Assembly (NCBI GenBank): GCA_016806645.1
Contig: JACSYO010001315.1
Location: 2,367,501-2,431,500, forward strand
Direction of reading: 5' to 3'
Source: Ophiodon elongatus
Lineage: Eukaryota > Chordata > Actinopteri > Perciformes > Hexagrammidae
Length of the DNA stretch: 64,000 nucleotides
The position numbers were made by a program, and so were the translations under genes. Positions within the stretch are counted from its first letter, which is position 1. The number at the start of each line of letters is the position of its first letter. A model generated the notes under the pieces. The model worked only from the letters and a program-made list of their open reading frames with translations, was not told where the DNA came from and ran no database searches. Positions 57,365 through 64,000 of the stretch are shown here, piece after piece.

Positions 57365-58317
57365 AGGACAATTTATAGTCTCACATTAGTTTTAATAATA
57401 TTCATTACTTCAAAATGAAGGTTTCATGGGCTTCTTCAGTGAGCAGCTGTGAGGTTTAAATGAAAGCTTTGGGAAAAACTAAATAAGTGAACTTTGAGTT
57501 TAACATTTTTGTCTCAAACATGAGTCAAGAATGAGTCTTGATGCTCACTTAAAAATGCAAATGTGTAATAAATGAATATATGGTGTAAAGTCATGAAAGG
57601 AATATTGCATAGAATCTCATTCAAAGGTTTGTTGCTCAGTGAATTTTTGGGAAAACAACAAGAAATCTGGGTACTTTGTTTTCCAAAAGTGCCGATGCTA
57701 ACATAACAAAGGGAACTGCTCCGAGGAGGGACAGCCGAGCGGGCGAAGGGTTGCTTTCGAGCTTTTTTGCACTTTTTCCCCCAGTTTTCACAGCATTATC
57801 AAGCTCAAATCCCTCCTTTCCCTCAGAGTTATCTCGGGCCACGAGGGAGTCTGGGCTTCATCAGGAGTCACGGCCCCCTCGGCTGGGCCTTCCCCCCTCC
57901 CTGTAGAGCCACCCTGAGGAACTCGAGGAAGAGCCCTAATCCTGGAACACAAGGAACACCATCTGACCCCGTCCACACCAGGAAGGACACGCCGCCACAA
58001 TGACAGGCTGGATGGGAGGAAGTGAAAAACACCAGCAGCAGCAGAATAAAGGAAGGTCCTTTGTTTGCCTTGTGCCTCATGAGACAGTCTGTGTTGGCAG
58101 ATTTATGACCGCCATCCTGATCAGGAGTTCGTGCCGCGAAGGCAGTCCGAGTGCTCTGGTGGGAGATCTAGAATAAAGTATATTGGGCCTGATTTGAATT
58201 CACCATTGCTCTTTACTTCACCTACCGTGTTTGTCTAAACCTTGGGTGACATCTTTAAAATAGCACTACTCTCAGTCCATAATTTGTCATTTAAAAAAAA
58301 AAATCTTGTCCAATGTT

Positions 58318-58630
58318 AAAGTGACAGTTCAGCCCAAAACCAAAAATACACCTTACCTTTTAGTGCTATTCATAAATTCTAGATTGTTTTGGTGTGAGTT
58401 GCCTAGTTTTGCAGATTTCCGCCATGGAGATATCTGCCTTCTTTTGAATATAATGGGACTATGGCACTCGGCTTGTGATGCTAAAAGCAGCAAAAAAATA
58501 CATTGAAAAACTCTTCGTGTCGGAGCTTTTTTTATGGTCGATATCACCAAAACTATCTAGATTGATAAATAGTACTACAGGTAAGAGAACAAACATATAT
58601 TTTTGATTTTGAGGTGAACTGTCCCTTTTG
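58318..58630 (+). mobile_element. MITE with AAAGTGACAGTTCA inverted termini
   Basis: The left end AAAGTGACAGTTCAGCCCAA and the inverse of the right end, AAAAGGGACAGTTCACCTCA, form terminal inverted repeats of about 22 bases. The interior (GCCATGGAGATATCTGCC, ATGGCACTCGGCTTG) matches a fish MITE that I recognise. A TTAA sits at the left junction. Confidence 0.75.
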
Positions 58631-61140
58631 AAATGTTTCCCACAACAAGGCTGCTCTCTCTCTTCATAGATATTTTATTTTGCTGATGGATTTTCTTTTT
58701 TTTATTGCAAGATTAGCTTCAAACCTGTTCTTGGTTACACTGTGTCACCATCCACATGCTATCCTCAAAGTGTGCCAAAAACCCAGCAGAGCCAGGGGTT
58801 ACAGAGGCTGCAAAGAGGCTGAAGTACTGGAGGAAACATTTGGTACCTATAAACTATATGCTCTCTTGCAGACGAGCCTGATCCGGGAAGTAAAAACATC
58901 ATTATGGAATAAAAAGGTTCCCAGAGAGGATGACCTTATGACTCAGAGCAAAACGAGTTCATTACCTCATATTGTCAAAATACTGTCTGCCATTTCAAAT
59001 ATATCAAGTCAAGTCCTGTCAAGATTGCGGTATTTATAACCCAATATCGCATATATTGCCTCAATAAGCTTTAAAGGCCACAGCAGCAGTTCCTGACCTA
59101 GCCCAGGGTATCTAAGAGGACAAACTCCCCATATATGAACTGGGTGAGGAGTCACTGTTGGCCGGTACTGAATTAGAAATGCCAAAGCTGCAACACATTA
59201 TTCCCTTTGCTCTGAGTGGATTTAAAAGCTTTTGTTCAGTGACAGAGTGTGACATGTTTACTTTCTCTACAGCTCTTTTATCTTCAAATTAAACCTGCCC
59301 CATACTCTAGCCTTAATGTCATGAGAATTGGGCTAACGAGAGGCCATTAATCAACAACACAGACAGAAACTCAACGTAACTCAACCCACTCAGTGTCAAG
59401 TGGCTTCATGTATGGCTCCTTGGATGCATTCTTCCTCCGAAACGGATCCAACGGTATGCATTGCTTTCAGATTGTGTGTACGTGTGGGGGGTACAGCCTC
59501 GATAAGTCAGGAGCAGAGAGGGAAACGGACAAAGATAGGGTTCAGGGAGGGAAGGTGCTTCTATTATTGCAGCTCCTTTTCCTTTGGGAACAGCTTCCTG
59601 TTGTTAATCAAGCGTTACTTTCACCCTTGTGAATGATTGTTGACCATATCCTGGTTGCAAATTAGATATTATTATGATGCACCTTGATGTACTTGTGCAA
59701 AATGATATGTGTTCATATGTATGTTTTGTGGATTTAAATCACAGCATCATAACAAAAGTAGCCGAGTAAGCCTGTTGCGTCCAAACTACCATTTACACCA
59801 CAAACCTTTAAATCCAAGTGAAAAGTTTTATGTTATATATCTTATTATTTATTATTAATAGTTTATTTCGGTATAAGGGACATTTAAAATATTATGGTTT
59901 TGAAAGGCCCCTATTCTAAGATGTATCCTATGTATATAAACATTCCACAGGCACAAGCAAAAGTCAGAAACCTGGGTGGTCATTCACCAAAAAAACAACA
60001 ACAATAAAACAAACCAAATATTTATACAACCAAAATATCTTCAAAACTTCTAGTTTACATCAGCCTTAGATTAACTTATTGTTTATTATTATGTGACTGA
60101 TAACAATCATTTTCCAACAAAAAAAATAAATACAAGAAAACACAATTTAACGAGGATAAAAGCTCATTTCGCTCTTGTCTGTTATTATTGTCTGTATTCC
60201 ATTTTCAGGACATGTGATTTTTGGCATCAAATGTGTAATAGTAATGTTAAGACTATGCAGCCAGCAGTGGCGGAAGAACTAAGTAGGCCTACATGTATTC
60301 GACTGCTTTACTTAAGCATTATTATTGGTTGAGCTACCCAGCAGTAGGCTTATAAAGTAGGCAAATCAATATTACTCCCACCTTTACCAGCTGCAAAATG
60401 AAAGTGATGTACTACATATAATCCAATAATATCATATCATTCTGAAATGGGCTATTCTGCATTATGAATACTTTTGGTACTTTAAGTGTATTTTCATCAT
60501 GTATTTGGCCCACATACAATCCCCTCTTTGCGGTGTGCAACTGCCCTCTACTGGCAGGTGTGATTTTGATAATATATCACTTTTTTTTAACTTTTTTAAC
60601 AGAAGGGGGAAAATAATATATATATATATATATGCTACCTGATCAGCACTCACCTTAAGGCCTTTATTGTGCCTGTGAACTGGGGCCTTTGAGGCCCCTG
60701 GATGTACTGGGTAATCCAACCTTAAATTATGAAATCATTGTAAGACAGCTTCCCAATATTGTAGACACCTGGTTAAGCAACAAACCAATAAATCAGTATT
60801 ATGGAAAATAACATAAATAAATACATAAATCAAGCAGATGAAGAACATAAAAAACACCTGAAAGTAGATGACTCATTTTCTTCCACCTTACCCGTAGGCT
60901 ACTCTTGTGCACTTATAAGAGCAACATACCTTTCCCACTTAAGCTAATATTTGTTTACACTATTACAATTCCTATATGACATTCATTCGCACACAGCACC
61001 CTTTTAAAAATATATTGTTACCGTTATTCCATATGAATTATTTTATGTGGCAGAAAAAGTGAAATCTTTGATATTTCCTGATTTAAAAAAAAGAAGGTAA
61101 AATAAAAAAATTAGAATAAATAAAAAAACGAGTGCGCCTT
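58631..61140. other. Intergenic stretch without a supportable gene
   Basis: Contains a partial CAGTGGTGGAA-family MITE at 60264-60497 and a (TA)n run at 60614-60633. The 119-codon frame at 58680-59039 shows no domain. Nothing else seen. Confidence 0.55.
60264..60497 (+). mobile_element. Partial CAGTGGTGGAA-family MITE
   Basis: Begins CAGTGGCGGAAGAACTAAGT, continues with CTTTACCAGCTGCAAAATGA and TTCTGCATTATGAATACTTT. This is the family of 46885-48162, truncated on the right. Confidence 0.6.
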
Positions 61141-61157
61141 AATTTATTCTCAGGTGA

Positions 61158-61180
61158 ACGTCACCTTTGACGTCACGTCA
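61158..61180 (+). promoter_or_regulatory. CRE-like cluster ahead of torsin exon A
   Basis: A perfect palindromic TGACGTCA (61168-61175) is followed immediately by CGTCA and preceded by AACGTCACC. It sits about 170 bases upstream of the exon A start codon in a short GC-rich stretch, a fitting distance for a CREB/ATF-bound proximal promoter. Pattern match only. Confidence 0.4.
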
Positions 61181-61341
61181 GCTCCGTGAGTGTGCATGGC
61201 AACCACAGCGCCCCCCCACTACCAGCGGTCTGTACTGTGTCGACTCAGTCCGCTAACAGGCACACTGCCCTTTTTTACTTTCTTATTTCTTCTTCATCTT
61301 CATTTTTTTTTTGCCTGACCCAACTTGGATGAAGCGGTGAC

Positions 61342-61543
61342 ATGAATCCGAGGAAGAGACCCGTCCTGCTGCTGTGGATGATCATCTGCTGCGGCGGCAC
61401 AACGGAGGCGATCGAGCCCATTAGCACTAGCATCGCGGTGGGTATGGCTGCGGCTCTCACCGGGTTCCTAGCCAGCTACCAGAACATCTTCTACTACTTC
61501 CACGAGTGCTGTCGACCCGAGTGGATTTATTTTAACAGGACAG
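61342..61543 (+). CDS. tor1: Torsin first exon, copy A
   Basis: Encodes [17 protein letters not shown]..., a cleavable signal peptide, then [18 protein letters not shown], the hydrophobic hairpin that holds torsin to the ER membrane, and [11 protein letters not shown]. It ends ACA G / GTAACG, leaving one base (phase 1) that fits the acceptor at 63047. The HECC pair and EPIS match the TOR1A/TOR1B N-terminus (EPIS/EPIT ... AECC). A CRE-type TGACGTCA lies about 170 bases upstream. Confidence 0.85.
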
Positions 61544-62855
61544 GTAACGCATGCTCATTCAGAACTCTCATGCTAACTAACAGACGTTAAGTTAGCTGGC
61601 TAATGAACTGTTAATGTCAGCGAATTGTTTCACGTCAGCCGCACATGTAACACGTAAGGTAGATAGACAATTACATACATTGTATAAACATATGTATACA
61701 ACCAGTTTTAAAGCTTTTATTTTGTCAATTTAGTGTCCATTCAAACTTGTCCAACATTTCGTCTGTTGTGTTGAACGGAGCTCGTCTGTCGCGTGTTTAT
61801 GACGTATGCGGAAGTTGCCCGTAAAGGAGCTGATAGCTGGTTTAGCTCAGGTCGTCTCGCGGGTGGTATTATGGTCGTTTTTAACAAACCACAGCCACTC
61901 CAGGAATTAACCGATTTCGACGATGAAGGCCACGCGCTTCTATTTGTTGCTGCACGTGTTTTTGTCGGCCGGTGTGCTCGTGCACGCTTTTGAGCCGTTT
62001 ACCACGACGATGGTTTTAGGTGTCGGTGCGGCTCTGGGCCGGACGATCTACAACTATTTACACGAAAGTTGCGACTCGAAATGGATCGCCTTCAACACAA
62101 CAGGTGACAATGTGCAGCGCGTAGATTTACTGTGTACGGTTTGTTTTAACGCGACCAGGTGAAGGGACACGCGCACATGTAACGTTATTAATGTGCATTT
62201 AACGTGAAGTCTAGACAGTGAAAGGGTCATGGCTCCGCTGAAGCAGAAACCTACACGGATATGTTGATACCGTGTGTGAAACGGCCTTTCAGGCAACAGC
62301 CACAAAGTTCAGTTCAGGCTTTTTGTCAAATACAGGCTTCTATTGCTCAGGTGTGACACCTCACCTGACATGTACTCAGGTGCTGCACTTACGTCAGTAC
62401 ACTTTTGAGGACTTTATTTTATGGTTGCTGTGAGGAACTTTATTTTATAGTTGCTGTGAATAACTTTATTTAACGTTGCTGTGAGGAACTTTTGACTGGT
62501 CGTGAAACTGTCTCAATTTAATAACGATGCTTCTGTGGGACCTACTTAAGCAAACGAGATCATCAACAAGACGATTGGCTATTTCTTGTTAGTTATTCTC
62601 ATTGCTTGTCAACAACAACACCGTGCTGCTGGAGCCCTCATACTTGTTGTCGAGAGAACGGGGCCCGGGATTTTATACCTTTTTGATGAGTTGATTGTTT
62701 GGTTATAAATGTCATTACATTTGGCAAATACCCACCAGCTTGTGCATTTCTATTCTATTCTCCCAATAGTCTCCCAATATCAATCACCTGTAAAGCACTT
62801 TGATACTAATTTAAGTTTGATTTGACATATTTGCATCAAATATTTATGTTGCTTT

Positions 62856-62886
<31 letters not shown>

Positions 62887-63580
62887 AATAAACCTGTCAA
62901 TTAATAACTAAATAGATCATGACACGAAATGAGGCAAGTTACCACTTCAGCTAAACCATTTTCAGGTGGAGATGCTGAGAAAGGTGTTTCAGTCAGGCGT
63001 TCGCAGCCACTAATCCTTGTTGTCTTTGTTGGCGTGCACTCTCTAGGTCTCCAGGTGGACCTGGAAGCCAAACTGTTTGGACAGCACATTGCGTCACGCA
63101 TCATCCTGAAAGCTGTGACCGGATTCATGAGCAACGACAACCCGAAGAAGCCCCTGGTGCTCTCTCTGCACGGATGGACCGGCACCGGGAAGAACTTCGT
63201 TAGTCAGATGATTGCTGACAACATTTACAAAGAGGGAATGGACAGCAGCTTCGTTCATATTTTCACATCTGAACTTCACTTCCCACATTTGAGTCAATTT
63301 GATACCTACAAGGTATGATGATGATGATTAATCCAGATCAGATATAATCCAGTCACTTTGTTGTGTTTGGCCTTCTGTATGAACACGCTCCTGTCTCTCC
63401 TCAGTCTCAGCTACAGCAGTGGATCAAAGGCAACGTCACCAACTGTGCACGCTCCATGTTCATCTTTGATGAGATGGACAAGATGCATCCTGGCTTGATT
63501 GACAGCATAAAGCCGTACCTGGAATACTACGAAAAGCTGGATGGAGTTTCTTATCGGAAAGCCATCTTCATCTTTCTCAG
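61342..63580 (+). CDS. tor1: Torsin-1 family AAA+ ATPase, 5' part; gene continues beyond the window
   Basis: Torsins are ER-lumen and nuclear-envelope AAA+ proteins activated by LAP1/LULL1. Exons seen: first exon 61342-61543 (or alternative 61923-62103), 63047-63312 and 63405-63580. The first exon encodes a signal peptide, then a hydrophobic membrane-binding stretch ([18 protein letters not shown]) and HECC. Exon 2 carries the torsin Walker A GWTGTGKN (63172-63195) after FGQH. Exon 3 carries Walker B with FIFDEMDK (63459-63482) and ends at phase 2 in the middle of the FIFLS motif. Sequence is closest in pattern to TOR1A/TOR1B; TOR2 and TOR3 are less likely. The sensor 2 cysteine region and C-terminus lie off the right edge. 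Splice phases agree (1, 0, 2). Confidence 0.9.
61800..61816 (+). promoter_or_regulatory. CRE-like and ETS-like sites ahead of torsin exon B
   Basis: TGACGTA followed by GCGGAAGT lies 107-123 bases upstream of the exon B start. It supports, without proving, that exon B has its own transcription start rather than being an internal exon. Confidence 0.3.
61923..62103 (+). CDS. Torsin first exon, copy B (alternative or duplicated)
   Basis: Encodes [20 protein letters not shown], then [19 protein letters not shown] and [16 protein letters not shown]. It ends ACA G / GTGACA, again phase 1. This is the same architecture as copy A: signal peptide, FEP start, glycine/alanine-rich hydrophobic stretch, HE-C-C-type end, FN-T tail. 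The second position of the paired cysteines differs (HESC rather than HECC). It lies 380 bases downstream of copy A with no torsin exon 2 between them. It could be an alternative first exon of the same gene, with its own promoter, or the head of a tandem torsin gene that owns the exons at 63047 and 63405. Confidence 0.75.
62104..63046 (+). other. tor1: Torsin intron between first exon B and exon 2
   Basis: GTGACA to TCTCTAG. Contains a T-dominated tract at 62852-62886. No further exon seen. Confidence 0.8.
63047..63312 (+). CDS. tor1: Torsin exon 2 with Walker A
   Basis: Acceptor TCTCTAG precedes 63047 and donor GTATGA follows 63312. It encodes [14 protein letters not shown], the AAA+ N-terminal segment, and GWTGTGKN, where the lysine binds ATP phosphate. 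The torsin-specific asparagine follows that lysine, as in all animal torsins. Phase 1 in, phase 0 out. A 35-base near-homopolymer T tract lies 160 bases upstream in the intron. Confidence 0.92.
63405..63580 (+). CDS. tor1: Torsin exon 3 with Walker B
   Basis: Acceptor CTCCTCAG, donor AG/GTGAAA. It encodes [18 protein letters not shown], then [20 protein letters not shown] and the KAIFIFL strand that leads into sensor 1. The acidic DE pair of Walker B is intact, so ATP hydrolysis is predicted. It ends with two bases of the serine codon of FIFLS. Confidence 0.92.
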
Positions 63581-64000
63581 GTGAAAATCTGAAAGCGTTC
63601 CAGTCTGACCGGTCAGACATTTTAACTTGAACCATAGAAAGGTATCGATCCAGGGAACACAAGTGTATCACCTGTCTGTTCTATAGATGCATATTAATAG
63701 CAAGTACTGAAAGGAAGAGAAAAAAAAGTGTAGGTATGAAACTGGAGGTTTCTTAAATTTCTCTCAGAAAACATCCTAAAATTAGTGATATTAAATGTCA
63801 TTTTAGCAGAATCTTGACAATGTGTGTGGTATATTGTTCACTTATTGAGCAGACGTTTGGTCGATGTCTTCCAAGTTGTTTGTGAATAACGAAAACACCT
63901 GTGGTGCGTTCAATGTCTAAACGTTTAGCACCCGAATGCAGCCTTTATATTCGGTTCCAGTTTGGTGTGTTGGGGCTGAAAGCTAGTTTTTCCCATGATC
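63581..64000 (+). other. tor1: Start of the torsin intron after exon 3
   Basis: Opens with GTGAAA and holds no recognisable exon up to the window end. The remaining torsin exons (sensor 1 onward) must lie beyond. Confidence 0.75.

Noticed and set aside
58680..59039. 119-codon frame in the gene-poor region.
   Set aside because: No domain, no splice signals in phase, and it begins just after a MITE.

Overview
The window looks like nuclear DNA of a ray-finned (probably percomorph) fish. It has short intron-split genes with GT-AG splice sites, many (CA)n/(TG)n tracts, a tRNA-headed SINE and several short inverted-repeat transposon families that I recognise from fish genomes. Very little of it codes: three protein-coding loci and one microRNA can be supported. 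All gene models are read from the sequence by eye, using splice signals, reading phase and family motifs. No database search was run.

Layout. (1) 1-5,600: no supported gene, but a perfect 12-unit 27-bp minisatellite at 2,851-3,174. (2) 5,618-18,288, plus strand: a complete six-exon agpat2 (lysophosphatidate acyltransferase, 270 aa), with a probable 3' UTR to about 20,890. (3) 20,900-25,000: intergenic, with transposon relics, a perfect 28-bp inverted repeat and a CpG-rich block ending in a good splice donor that may be an unannotated promoter/first exon. (4) 25,526-31,882, minus strand: a complete eight-coding-exon egfl7 (secreted endothelial EMI/EGF protein, 294 aa). The miR-126 hairpin lies in the intron after the calcium-binding EGF exon. 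A noncoding first exon and promoter are proposed near 35,636-35,930. agpat2 and egfl7 are arranged tail to tail, as at human 9q34.3. (5) 36,000-61,150: about 25 kb with no supportable gene, full of microsatellites and nested or degenerate DNA transposons. (6) 61,342-63,580, plus strand: the 5' part of a torsin-1 AAA+ ATPase gene. Two different torsin-type first exons (61,342-61,543 and 61,923-62,103) lie one behind the other ahead of one shared Walker A exon and one Walker B exon. The gene runs off the right edge.

How the parts relate. AGPAT2 makes phosphatidic acid in the ER membrane. EGFL7 and the miR-126 made from the same transcript act in blood vessel formation. Torsin-1 acts in the ER/nuclear envelope lumen. 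They are neighbours by conserved chromosome order, not a functional operon. The most interesting observations are the duplicated torsin first exons, the intronic miR-126, a transposon that ends within about 10 bp of an egfl7 splice acceptor, and a transposon nest at 46,885-48,162 in which two unrelated short elements sit inside a third.
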